DNA from: an uncultured Ruminococcus sp.
Lineage (GTDB): Bacteria > Bacillota > Clostridia > Oscillospirales > Acutalibacteraceae
NCBI GenBank assembly: GCA_902766305.1
Contig: CACXDE010000079.1
Span: 1 to 7,421, forward strand
Direction of reading: 5' to 3'
Length of the DNA stretch: 7,421 nt
Shown: in pieces, positions 1 to 6,636 of the stretch
Layout of the letters: every line of letters begins with the position of its first letter
Numbering within the stretch: the stretch's first letter is position 1
Notes under the pieces: model-generated
Databases searched by the model: none
Seen by the model: only the letters and a program-made list of their open reading frames with translations
What the model was told of the DNA's origin: nothing
Made by a program: the position numbers and the translations under genes

Positions 1-21
1 AGAGGAATAATCAAGCAACAT

Positions 22-53
22 AATAGCCGCAATTGATTTTGCGGCTATTTTTT
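22..53 (+). terminator. Intrinsic terminator upstream of tsf
   Basis: A perfect stem pairs 22-32 with 39-49 (11 bp, core AATAGCCGC with GCGGCTATT) around a 6-nt loop, and runs into six T residues at 48-53. It must end a gene lying left of the window. In most bacteria that gene is rpsB (ribosomal protein S2), but this is inferred from conserved gene order and not seen. Because tsf starts only 62 nt further on, the hairpin could act as a partial terminator that lowers tsf expression relative to rpsB. Confidence 0.85.
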
Positions 54-114
54 GGAGTGCTGATATTATCAGTACGTTCTGACGATAAAATAATCAAATA
101 CGGAGGTAATTATA

Positions 115-1035
115 ATGGCTTTTTCAGCAAAAGACGTAATGGAATTAAGACAGAAGACAGGCTGCGGTATGATGGACTGTAAAAAGGCTCTTACCGAGGC
201 TGACGGTGATATGGACAAGGCAATAGACGTTCTCAGAGAGCAGGGTCTTGCTAAGGCTGCAAAGAAGGCTTCAAGAATCGCTGCTGAGGGTGTTGCTTTT
301 GCGTGCACAAACGCTGACGCTACAAAGGGCGTTGCTCTTGAAGTAAATGCAGAGACAGACTTTGTTGCTAAGAATGCAGATTTCCAGGCATTTGTAAAGA
401 CTGTTGCTGAAACAGTAATGGCTGAAAATCCTGCTGATGTTGAGGATCTTCTCACAAAGAAGGCAGCAGGTACAGAAATGACAGTTGCAGATCTTCTCCA
501 GGAGAAGATTCAGACTATAGGTGAGAATATCGTTATCCGCCGCTTCAAGCTTTATGAGGGAAATGTTGCTGCTTACATTCACGCAGGCGGCAAGATCTCT
601 GTTCTTGTTAAGTTTGATACAGACGCTGCTGACAAGGACGGCTTTGCAGAGTATGCAAAGGATATCGCTATGCAGGTAGCAGCTGCTAATCCTTCATACC
701 TCAATAAAGAGGATGTTCCGGCTGAGGTTCTCGATCACGAGAAGGAAATCATGATGGCTCAGATGAAGCAGGATCCTAAGATGGCTAACAAGCCCGATCA
801 GGTTATCGAGAAGATCGTTATGGGTAAGGTTGTCAAATACTATGAGGAGAACTGCCTTAACAAGCAGGCATTCATCAAGGAAAACAAGATCAGCGTTGAG
901 CAGTATACAGCCCAGACAGCTAAGTCACTCGGCGGCAAAATCACAATAGCTGAGTTTGTACGTTTCGAGAAGGGCGAGGGTCTTGAGAAGAGAAATGACG
1001 ACTTCGCAGCAGAGGTTGCAAGCATGGTGAAATAA
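115..1035 (+). CDS. tsf: Translation elongation factor Ts (EF-Ts)
   Basis: EF-Ts is the cytoplasmic nucleotide-exchange factor that removes GDP from EF-Tu during protein synthesis. The 306-residue product fits the family (about 280-310). Residues 1-60 are the UBA-like N-terminal domain, with the signature RQKTGCGMMDCKKAL at 12-26. TDFVAKN at 81-87 is the EF-Tu contact motif; its Asp-Phe pair inserts near the Mg/nucleotide site of EF-Tu. The core dimerisation subdomains follow, and the C-terminus EGLEKRNDDFAAEV is typical. GGAGG at 102-106 lies 8 nt before the ATG and fixes the start. The gene is flanked by its own terminator downstream and the presumed rpsB terminator upstream. No clear promoter is visible between 54 and 100, so read-through from rpsB or an upstream promoter is likely. 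The GCT/CTT-rich codon choice looks like a highly expressed gene, unlike the AT-rich genes further right. Confidence 0.98.
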   Translation: MAFSAKDVMELRQKTGCGMMDCKKALTEADGDMDKAIDVLREQGLAKAAKKASRIAAEGVAFACTNADATKGVALEVNAETDFVAKNADFQAFVKTVAETVMAENPADVEDLLTKKAAGTEMTVADLLQEKIQTIGENIVIRRFKLYEGNVAAYIHAGGKISVLVKFDTDAADKDGFAEYAKDIAMQVAAANPSYLNKEDVPAEVLDHEKEIMMAQMKQDPKMANKPDQVIEKIVMGKVVKYYEENCLNKQAFIKENKISVEQYTAQTAKSLGGKITIAEFVRFEKGEGLEKRNDDFAAEVASMVK

Positions 1036-1072
1036 TTGGCTTAACCGCTTGATATGATAATTTTATAAAGAG

Positions 1073-1125
1073 AAAGCAGTCATCCTGTCCGGATATAACC
1101 GGTGAGGACGGCTGCTTTTAGTTTG
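1073..1125 (+). terminator. tsf terminator, possibly bidirectional
   Basis: A long imperfect stem pairs 1073-1092 with 1099-1118 around the loop ATATAA. AAAGCAG pairs with CTGCTTT at the base, TCCT with AGGA in the middle, and CCGG with CCGG at the top, with a few internal mismatches. The 3' side runs into TTTTAGTTTGTTTA, as expected for a rho-independent terminator of tsf. Read on the minus strand, the stem is followed by CTCTTTATAAAA, so it may also stop transcripts from the convergent lipoprotein gene. Confidence 0.8.
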
Positions 1126-1155
1126 TTTATACTTCTGCATGACTTGTTGTTTTTC

Positions 1156-1192
1156 TTGGGGGAAACCCTTTTGAAAAAGGGTTATCCCCCAA
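1156..1192. repeat. Compound palindrome between convergent genes (REP-like)
   Basis: An outer stem TTGGGGG (1156-1162) pairs with CCCCCAA (1186-1192). Directly inside it AACCCTTTT (1164-1172) pairs with AAAAGGGTT (1175-1183); the two stems are separated by only one or two unpaired bases. No T tract follows the hairpin on either strand: the flank is GAAAAACAAC on the minus side and CCCACCTTCC on the plus side. It is therefore not a standard terminator, although it sits 23 nt past the end of the lipoprotein gene. From memory, similar G-run/C-run hairpins followed by a CTTCCAAAAACTTT-like tail are scattered in Ruminococcus-type genomes; I cannot verify that here. Confidence 0.6.
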
Positions 1193-1215
1193 CCCACCTT
1201 CCAAAAACTTTAAAA

Positions 1216-2577
1216 TCAGAAGTAATAATTGTCGTCATATTCTTCAGTGAATCTTTCATCCTCTTCTTCACTGCTTTCTTCGCTGTTTTCGGTATCATCA
1301 TTGCTGCTTTCAGTGCTTTCAGTCTGTGAAGGCTGTTCAGCTTGAGACTGTTCACCGGAGATCATATCTTTTATTGCATCGCAGATAATATCGGTTGCAG
1401 ACGCTGTGACATTATTTATTACGATAACTTCGTTTATACCATTCTTTTCAATATAGCTTTTCAGATCAATATTGACATGACGGGGGTCAATGATATGTGT
1501 TTCACCGTATGTATAGCAAATGAATGGGGCAAAAAAGTTTCCGAAGGATTCTTTTATTATCGCAACCTTTCTGCCGTTGCCCTTTTCATTTTTCGATACT
1601 ATGATAGGCTGGTCGCCGCCAAGGAAAACATAGCTTGCTGTGTCGGTGGAAACATATGTATTCATTATTGACCATCCCATAGGGTTTTCACCGTTTTCGT
1701 CCAGAAGCTGTGCTTCGATATCATAATCAGGGTAGTAATACCATACTGTATCAGAGTTCAGACCGGGTACATCATAAGCTGTAGTGAATGAACCCTGAAA
1801 ATCATCGAACTTGTCTGATTTCAGCTTCATAAGATCAATCGGCTGTATGCCGGCTTTTTCAGCAAACGCTCTGTACGCATAATAAGCGCCTAATGCCGTC
1901 CAGTGGTGATCGCTGCTGAAATACAGGTATTCATTCCTGTGATGAGCAAGCTTATCAAATGTATCAACGCCTATAACGTCTTCCGTGTAGGATGTAACAA
2001 CAGTGTTCATATAATCCTTCTGAGATGTGCCTTTCTGTCCGTCGAATTTTTCTGGCAGACACACACCCATATTTGTCGGAACTATGACGTTATAAACCTT
2101 AACATTCTTTCCAAGCTTCTTTTTGATATCGGATACTATTCCGGCATAATATTTCGCCATATCCTCATCGCCGTAAAAGTAGCTGTATGCCGTCCCGTTA
2201 TAAACGAAAATATTGTTGATATCCTCGCCCCATTCGTCAGGTGTCGGGTCTTCAATCTCCGGCAGAGGAAGCTTATCATCATCAACTATCTTTGTCGGCA
2301 TTCTCCTGTTTGCTATTTTAGCAGTTTTTTCTTTTTCTTCCGATGATTCTGTCTTTGATTCAGCCTTTGATTTTTCATCCGCTTTGCTCGCTTTTGACTC
2401 TGTCTTCTCAGCTGCTTTTGAGACGGTTTTGCTTGATTCCTCTGTCTTTGAAGCTGCCTTGCTCTGAACAGAGGCTTCCTGTTTTTCGCTCTGGTCATCA
2501 TTTCCGCAGCCGGCAAGAATACCAGTGCAAAGCATTGAGGCAATCAGTATCAAGCTTATAAAAGATTTTTTACTCAT
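1216..2577 (-). CDS. DHHW-family surface lipoprotein
   Basis: A 453-residue secreted lipoprotein of unknown biochemical role. Residues 1-23 form a lipoprotein signal peptide with lipobox LAGC, so Cys24 would be lipidated. Residues 30-88 are a Lys/Ser/Glu low-complexity linker. The globular part is about 115-405. It carries the family signature SSDHHWTALGAYYAYRAF, with DHHW at 223-226, and IKESFGNFF around Ser344. DHHW proteins resemble AlgX/AlgJ-type SGNH-like proteins, in which an Asp-x-His pair and a later Ser form the catalytic triad. By analogy Asp223, His225 and Ser344 are candidates, but that is inference. A very acidic tail (407-453, Glu/Asp/Ser-rich, ending in tyrosines) closes the protein. 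GGGAGG at 2585-2590 lies 7 nt before the ATG. It is transcribed alone from the promoter at 2625-2653. No MBOAT acyltransferase partner lies nearby. Confidence 0.85.
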   Translation of the reverse strand: MSKKSFISLILIASMLCTGILAGCGNDDQSEKQEASVQSKAASKTEESSKTVSKAAEKTESKASKADEKSKAESKTESSEEKEKTAKIANRRMPTKIVDDDKLPLPEIEDPTPDEWGEDINNIFVYNGTAYSYFYGDEDMAKYYAGIVSDIKKKLGKNVKVYNVIVPTNMGVCLPEKFDGQKGTSQKDYMNTVVTSYTEDVIGVDTFDKLAHHRNEYLYFSSDHHWTALGAYYAYRAFAEKAGIQPIDLMKLKSDKFDDFQGSFTTAYDVPGLNSDTVWYYYPDYDIEAQLLDENGENPMGWSIMNTYVSTDTASYVFLGGDQPIIVSKNEKGNGRKVAIIKESFGNFFAPFICYTYGETHIIDPRHVNIDLKSYIEKNGINEVIVINNVTASATDIICDAIKDMISGEQSQAEQPSQTESTESSNDDTENSEESSEEEDERFTEEYDDNYYF

Positions 2578-2624
2578 ATATTATCCTCCCAAAAAAATTA
2601 TTTGTTTTTGCAAACCTGAATACA

Positions 2625-2653
2625 ATTCTATCATATTATAACCGCTGTTTCAA
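2625..2653 (-). promoter_or_regulatory. Sigma-A type promoter of the DHHW lipoprotein gene
   Basis: On the minus strand, TTGAAA (2648-2653) and TAGAAT (2625-2630) are separated by exactly 17 nt, a near-consensus housekeeping promoter. Transcription would begin around 2617-2619, giving a leader of about 40 nt that holds the GGGAGG ribosome site and no room for a riboswitch. An overlapping TATAAT (2634-2639) has no good -35 box. Confidence 0.75.
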
Positions 2654-2681
2654 GAGAGTAATAAAATAATTCTGAGTGCAA

Positions 2682-2696
2682 CCGGCGAGCCGCCGG
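2682..2696. repeat. 15-nt GC palindrome in the divergent intergenic region
   Basis: CCGGCG, a 3-nt spacer AGC, then CGCCGG form a perfect 6-bp hairpin. It is preceded by AGTGCAA, with a T-rich run starting about 17 nt downstream (2713-2722). That gap is too wide for a normal terminator. It stands out as GC-rich in an AT-rich gap and shares its design with the palindrome at 7337-7351. Confidence 0.4.
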
Positions 2697-2754
2697 AGCC
2701 TTAATGGGAGACTTTTTTCTTTTAACGAGGTTTCTGACAATGCTGCCAACTAAT

Positions 2755-2796
2755 TTAATACTTAGCAAGTGCAATGGCTTATCTGCCAAGTATTAA
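2755..2796. promoter_or_regulatory. Imperfect inverted repeat upstream of the transporter operon, candidate operator
   Basis: TTAATACTT-A-GCA (2755-2767) is mirrored by TGC-C-AAGTATTAA (2784-2796): 12 of 13 positions pair around a 16-nt spacer. No T tract follows, so it is not a terminator. A weak promoter, CTGACA (2734-2739) with AATACT (2757-2762) at 17-nt spacing, would place the left arm over the -10 box and the rest over the start site, the usual place for a repressor. Both the promoter and the operator role are inferred. The alternative is a leader hairpin in the mRNA. Confidence 0.4.
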
Positions 2797-2857
2797 CTAT
2801 TATATACAAGAATAACCAGGCGTTAAATGTGAATAATAGAAAGGGGAGATGAATGTC

Positions 2858-3829
2858 ATGAAAAGAATCACAATACTTGTATGTATTACCATAGTTACTA
2901 TAGCAGCAATAATAATATCAGGAAATATTGTCAATGCCGCAGTTGAGGTCAAGGGATACAGAATAATAAAATCAGACTGCGAGAATATTATAAGCTCATC
3001 CGGCAGACTTCAATATCTTAAAGAAGTTAAGATCAGCAGTCAGAAATACTGTATGACAGACCATATTTTTGTTTCTGACGGCGAAAATGTTAATAAAGGT
3101 GATCCGCTTCTGACGGTATATGAGATCGATAACATAAACGATATAATAAAGAATTTTCCTGACGCACAGAAATACATCGAGCTTGTGACAGGCGGTGAAA
3201 TAGGTGATGATATTGCGGACGAGGTAAGAAAATATGCTGTCAGAACCACTATCAACGCTCCCTGTGACGGTGTTGTAAATGAGCTTGCATATACAAAGAA
3301 TTGTTTTGTAAACAAAAACGGCGTTATCATGAAGATATCTGATGCTAAAGAAGTATGTATAAAAACCAACGTCAGTGAAACCAACATTGAAAAAATACAC
3401 GAGGGTCAGGCTGTAAAGATAAAATTTCCGGCTCAGAATACAAAACGGTTCAGCGGAAAGGTAAAAAGCATAGCAAAACAGGCTAAGCAAAGCGGTACTC
3501 TTACCGGCAAAGATACAGTAGTAGAGGTCGTAATAATACCTGACGGAAAAATTGACGGTCTGAGGATAGGATATACGGCTGAATGTGAAATTGTCACGGC
3601 AGTTGATAAGGATGTACTTACAGTTCCATACGAATATATTATGTCGGACAGTACAGGAGAGTATGTATATGTCAGCAGATTTCACCGCGCAAAAAAGCAG
3701 TATATAAAAACAGGACGGGAATATCCGGACGGTGCAGAAATACTGTCCGGAGTCAAGGAAAACGATATTGCTCTGCTTTCAGGCACATCTCTTTCAGAAG
3801 GACAGATAGTATCTGCGGAGGTTTCATGA
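2858..3829 (+). CDS. HlyD/MacA-type membrane-fusion (adaptor) protein
   Basis: First gene of the operon, 323 residues from this start. An N-terminal membrane anchor (about 4-25) has no lipobox, so the protein should be tethered with its body outside the membrane. The lipoyl-like domain is split. One half lies near 55-88 (VSDGENVNKGDPLLTVYE). A short, probably helical hairpin follows at 88-130, then the second half at 131-161 (NAPCDGVVNELAY). A beta-barrel domain follows at about 165-250 (TNVSETNIEKIHEGQAVKI), then a membrane-proximal domain to the end. MacA-like adaptors link to MacB permeases and gate export. The helical hairpin is short compared with Gram-negative MacA, which fits a cell without an outer membrane. 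Start choice: an upstream ATG at 2849 directly abuts AAGGGGAG (2841-2848), whereas the ATG at 2858 has it at an ideal 9 nt. Substrate unknown. Confidence 0.85.
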   Translation: MKRITILVCITIVTIAAIIISGNIVNAAVEVKGYRIIKSDCENIISSSGRLQYLKEVKISSQKYCMTDHIFVSDGENVNKGDPLLTVYEIDNINDIIKNFPDAQKYIELVTGGEIGDDIADEVRKYAVRTTINAPCDGVVNELAYTKNCFVNKNGVIMKISDAKEVCIKTNVSETNIEKIHEGQAVKIKFPAQNTKRFSGKVKSIAKQAKQSGTLTGKDTVVEVVIIPDGKIDGLRIGYTAECEIVTAVDKDVLTVPYEYIMSDSTGEYVYVSRFHRAKKQYIKTGREYPDGAEILSGVKENDIALLSGTSLSEGQIVSAEVS

Positions 3830-3830
3830 A

Positions 3831-5003
3831 ATGTGGGATATTTATATCAATGCTGTAAAAAGTACATTTGCAAGCAGGGGCAGAACATTTCTGTCATTAT
3901 TCAGCATTGCAGTAGGAGTATGTGCAGTAATACTGACTATTAATATTTCAAGCATTGGCAGAAATATGATAAGCGGCGAAATTAACAGCCTTGGCATCAG
4001 GGGGCTTGCTGTAAGCGCTGAAAACACAGGCGCAGAGCTTACTGTCAGGGAACTGAACAGGATAAAGACATATCCGTATGTAGACAGTGCTGTTCCGCTT
4101 ATGATAGATACCTCGAACGCTTATATGAGAAATGTAAAGTATGAGGTATGTCTTTGGGGTATGGACAGCGAAGCAGACAAAATTATATCTCTTGGAATAA
4201 AGGACGGACGTTTTTTCAGTCAGGGAGATATTTCGTCCTGTGCTAAGGTCTGTATAATAGATGAAAAATTTGCCGCTTCACATTATGTCGATAAAGGCAA
4301 AAGCATTACAATAAAAAACGGCAATGTTACAGATAAATACAGGGTAATAGGAATAGTTAAAACCGGAAGCGGTCTTTTGCAGAATGTTATGGGAGGGATA
4401 ATACCTGATTTTATTTATCTGCCCTACAGCACGATGCAGAAAAACATGGGCAGTGAAAACTTTACCAAAATACTTGTCAGTACGGATGACAATTACGATA
4501 TTTCTCTTTGTGAAAAAAAGCTGATAAACTCTATGGAGAAAAATTCAGGGAAAAAACAGGGTTATATTATAAATAATCTTTCCGCTCAGAAGGAAAGCCT
4601 GGATTACATTCTTTCTCTTGTAACCATAATATTAGCCGCCGTGGGTTCAGTTTCTCTGTTAGTTGCCGGAATAAACACTATGAATATAATGCTTGTTTCT
4701 GTAAAGGAAAAAACAAAGGAAATAGGCATAAAAAAATCACTCGGCGCATCAAGGGGAGTAATAGTAAGTGAATTTCTTATAGTATCGGCTGTTATAAGTC
4801 TTATCGGCAGTATAGCAGGAGTTGCTTTGGGAGAAGCATTTACCTTTGCCGGTACAATGATATTCGGATTGACAGCAGAATACAATATTGCTATAATGTT
4901 ATTGATAGTCGGGTTTACAGTTTTTTCGGGAACTGTTTTCGGTATATATCCGGCAGTCAAGGCATCCCGTCTTGAACCAGCTGAGGCATTCAGATATTAT
5001 TGA
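3831..5003 (+). CDS. MacB/FtsX-type ABC transporter permease
   Basis: A 390-residue membrane subunit of the type VII (MacB) ABC fold. TM1 is about residues 18-43. A large extracytoplasmic MacB_PCD domain follows at about 44-250. TM2 is about 258-287, TM3 about 312-346 and TM4 about 353-375. The cytoplasmic stretch after TM2, MLVSVKEKTKEIGIKKSLGA, and the C-terminal YPAVKASRLEPAEAFRYY are family signatures. There is no fused ATPase and no ATPase gene next to it, although MacB-type pumps use the energy of ATP hydrolysis to move the periplasmic part mechanically. It starts 1 nt after the adaptor stop; GGAGG at 3817-3821 lies 9 nt before its ATG, inside the adaptor gene. An ABC permease for peptide, lipid or drug export is likely; the substrate cannot be read. 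Confidence 0.9.
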   Translation: MWDIYINAVKSTFASRGRTFLSLFSIAVGVCAVILTINISSIGRNMISGEINSLGIRGLAVSAENTGAELTVRELNRIKTYPYVDSAVPLMIDTSNAYMRNVKYEVCLWGMDSEADKIISLGIKDGRFFSQGDISSCAKVCIIDEKFAASHYVDKGKSITIKNGNVTDKYRVIGIVKTGSGLLQNVMGGIIPDFIYLPYSTMQKNMGSENFTKILVSTDDNYDISLCEKKLINSMEKNSGKKQGYIINNLSAQKESLDYILSLVTIILAAVGSVSLLVAGINTMNIMLVSVKEKTKEIGIKKSLGASRGVIVSEFLIVSAVISLIGSIAGVALGEAFTFAGTMIFGLTAEYNIAIMLLIVGFTVFSGTVFGIYPAVKASRLEPAEAFRYY

Positions 5004-5017
5004 CAGGAAGTGGTATT

Positions 5018-5761
5018 ATGCGGCAGTTTCCGGCAGTTCCGAATATTTTAGAGGGAAGGGCTGCTGCTGTTGTAGTGTCTGACATTTGTAAGTGTGTTAT
5101 CCGGGAGCTTGAAGAGAATTACCATATCAGAGCCATAGTCCCCCTGCCTGTGAATGGGATAAAAGGTTCTGAAAGATATCATGCTGATATGAGTTTATGT
5201 CATCTTGGAGGAAGATATTTTGCCGCTGATGAGAACAATGAGCCTGTTATTTCGGCGCTTGAAGAATACGGGGCTGATATAACATACAGCGGGAATATCA
5301 GCGCAAGGATACCCTCTCTTAATGTCTGTATTCTTAAAGATAAGATAATAGCGAGAACTGATATTTGTGACAAAAACATACTTGAATTTTGCCGGAAAAA
5401 GGGTATGAAAATAATAAATGTTACACAGAGATATGTCAGATGTTCAGCGGCAGTTGCCGGAGAAAATGCTTTGATAACTACGGATGATTCTATACACAAG
5501 GCCTGTCTTAAGAATGACATAGATGTACTGAAAATATCATGCGAGGGTATAAGTCTTGAAGGTTATGATAACGGATTTATCGGCGGCTGCTGCGGATTTA
5601 TAGAGAAAAACACGCTTGCATTTTGCGGAGATATAACAAAACATATTGATTATGATAATATAAAGTCGTTTCTTAGAAATTATTCCGTTTATGCGGCAGT
5701 ATTAGGCGGAGAAAAGCTTACAGATATCGGAGGGATACTGCCGGTGATGGAAAATGTATAG
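5018..5761 (+). CDS. DUF6873-family GME-fold (pentein-like) protein
   Basis: A 247-residue cytoplasmic protein with no signal peptide or membrane segment. I recognise it as DUF6873, a family described as having the guanidine-modifying-enzyme (pentein) fold shared with DDAH and agmatine deiminase. Its activity is not known. Conserved-looking motifs are SERYHADMSLCHLGG (51-65, with His55 and Asp57), TTDDSIHKACLKNDI (154-168), and EGYDNGFIGGCCGFI (181-195, with Cys191-Cys192). A late CGDI follows at 203-206. In active GME enzymes a Cys, a His and acidic residues do the chemistry, so Cys191/192 and His55/His160 are candidates, by inference only. Start: AGGAAG at 5005-5010 sits 7 nt before this ATG, 14 nt after the permease stop. 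A TTG at 5000 overlapping that stop is less likely. It is cotranscribed with the transporter genes. Confidence 0.75.
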   Translation: MRQFPAVPNILEGRAAAVVVSDICKCVIRELEENYHIRAIVPLPVNGIKGSERYHADMSLCHLGGRYFAADENNEPVISALEEYGADITYSGNISARIPSLNVCILKDKIIARTDICDKNILEFCRKKGMKIINVTQRYVRCSAAVAGENALITTDDSIHKACLKNDIDVLKISCEGISLEGYDNGFIGGCCGFIEKNTLAFCGDITKHIDYDNIKSFLRNYSVYAAVLGGEKLTDIGGILPVMENV

Positions 5762-6587
5762 TATTAAGAGAAAAACGGCGGCGATATTTTTGCTTATGTT
5801 TACAGCGGTGATGCTTTTATCTCATTTCTATAAACCAGTGAATGGGGCAGAGGATTTTAGCGTCGATCTTGAATGCAGTGACAAATTGAAAGTATCGAAG
5901 AAATATTCTGTTGTCCTTTCGATCAAAAGCTTGCAGCCTATTGGCGCAGTAGATGCGGTCATTACATATCCGGAAACAGCAGCAGGATTTAAAAAACATA
6001 TTATTGAGGATAAAACAAGCGATGATTTTATTGATGTAAATCCGATGGAAGGCAGACTGCATTTTATTTATTCGACTACCAGAAATAATATGAAAGAAAA
6101 AAGAATAGCATTTGAATTTGAAGTGCTGACTGAGGATGATATAGAAATAAAAGCTCAGATAAAGGAAGCAGTAAGCTATGATAACACCATGATTGCAGAG
6201 GATAAAAATTGCAGCCTTTCTGTTACATATGAAAATGATGAAGTTTCTGAAAAATCTGTCTCTGAAACACTTTCAGTCAGCGAGGACAGCAGCAAGACCG
6301 AAAAGAAAAAAGAATCACGGCAGTCTTCTTCTTCAAAAAAGTCATCAGTATCTTCAAAAGCGTCTAAGAATAAAGAAAAAAGCGGTTCATCAAAGACTTC
6401 CGGAGCTTCTTCATCAGTTTCTCAAAGCAGTAAAATAATAAAACAGTTTGATAAACACAAATATAAGGATAATCTGTCTGACGATTCTGTGAACTACTAT
6501 ATTATCGGAGGTATAGTTATTATCGCTGTCACAGCAGCAGCGGCGATATCCTTTGTCAGAAGAATAAACAAAAAATATACAGAATAA
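5754..6587 (+). CDS. Membrane-anchored protein with cohesin-like ectodomain
   Basis: A 277-residue surface protein, last in the operon. Residues 1-31 are a signal peptide (KRK, then a hydrophobic stretch, ending near NGA). Residues 33-160 look like an all-beta sandwich similar to cohesin/carbohydrate-binding modules: alternating strands, GAVDAVITYP at 64-73, and FEFEVLTEDD later. The match is by pattern only, so an unrelated Ig-like fold is possible. Residues 163-229 are a Ser/Lys-rich linker. A single TM helix spans 249-268, followed by a basic tail RRINKKYTE, giving an outside-facing, membrane-anchored topology. The ATG lies inside the end of the previous gene (8-nt overlap, ATGTATAG). The nearest good ribosome site (GGAGGG, 5729-5734) is 19 nt away, so translation is probably coupled. 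An in-frame stop at 5745 excludes a longer start. Confidence 0.75.
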   Translation: MYSIKRKTAAIFLLMFTAVMLLSHFYKPVNGAEDFSVDLECSDKLKVSKKYSVVLSIKSLQPIGAVDAVITYPETAAGFKKHIIEDKTSDDFIDVNPMEGRLHFIYSTTRNNMKEKRIAFEFEVLTEDDIEIKAQIKEAVSYDNTMIAEDKNCSLSVTYENDEVSEKSVSETLSVSEDSSKTEKKKESRQSSSSKKSSVSSKASKNKEKSGSSKTSGASSSVSQSSKIIKQFDKHKYKDNLSDDSVNYYIIGGIVIIAVTAAAAISFVRRINKKYTE

Positions 6588-6593
6588 AAAACG

Positions 6594-6630
6594 GACTGCC
6601 GTATCACTGTTAATGATCGGCAGTCTTTTT
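6594..6630. terminator. Bidirectional terminator between convergent genes
   Basis: GACTGCCG (6594-6601) pairs with CGGCAGTC (6618-6625). After a bulged T, ATCA (6603-6606) pairs with TGAT (6614-6617), leaving a 7-nt loop. On the plus strand TTTTT (6626-6630) follows. On the minus strand the stem is followed by CGTTTTTT. It therefore ends both the transporter operon, 6 nt after its last stop, and the phosphoribosyltransferase gene, whose stop is at 6637. Confidence 0.9.
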
Positions 6631-6636
6631 GTTATA

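Noticed and set aside
1903..2346. Plus-strand open frames opposite the DHHW lipoprotein, including a Ser-rich one
   Set aside because: They mirror the low-complexity Lys/Ser/Glu linker and the globular domain of the real gene, and no ribosome site precedes them.
2849..2857. Earlier ATG for the adaptor gene
   Set aside because: The purine-rich ribosome site ends immediately before it, leaving no spacer; the ATG at 2858 has the proper 9 nt.
2996..3685. A 229-codon minus-strand open frame opposite the adaptor gene
   Set aside because: It is antisense to a well-recognised adaptor, rich in Tyr/Phe/Cys with no domain, and lacks a ribosome site; it is a shadow of the AT-rich codons.
5000..5017. 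TTG start for the DUF6873 gene overlapping the permease stop
   Set aside because: AGGAAG at 5005-5010 lies downstream of the TTG and is correctly spaced for the ATG at 5018.
6240..6440. Tandem DNA repeat in the Ser/Lys linker of the cohesin-like gene
   Set aside because: The composition is repetitive but there is no fixed repeat unit; it is an ordinary low-complexity linker.
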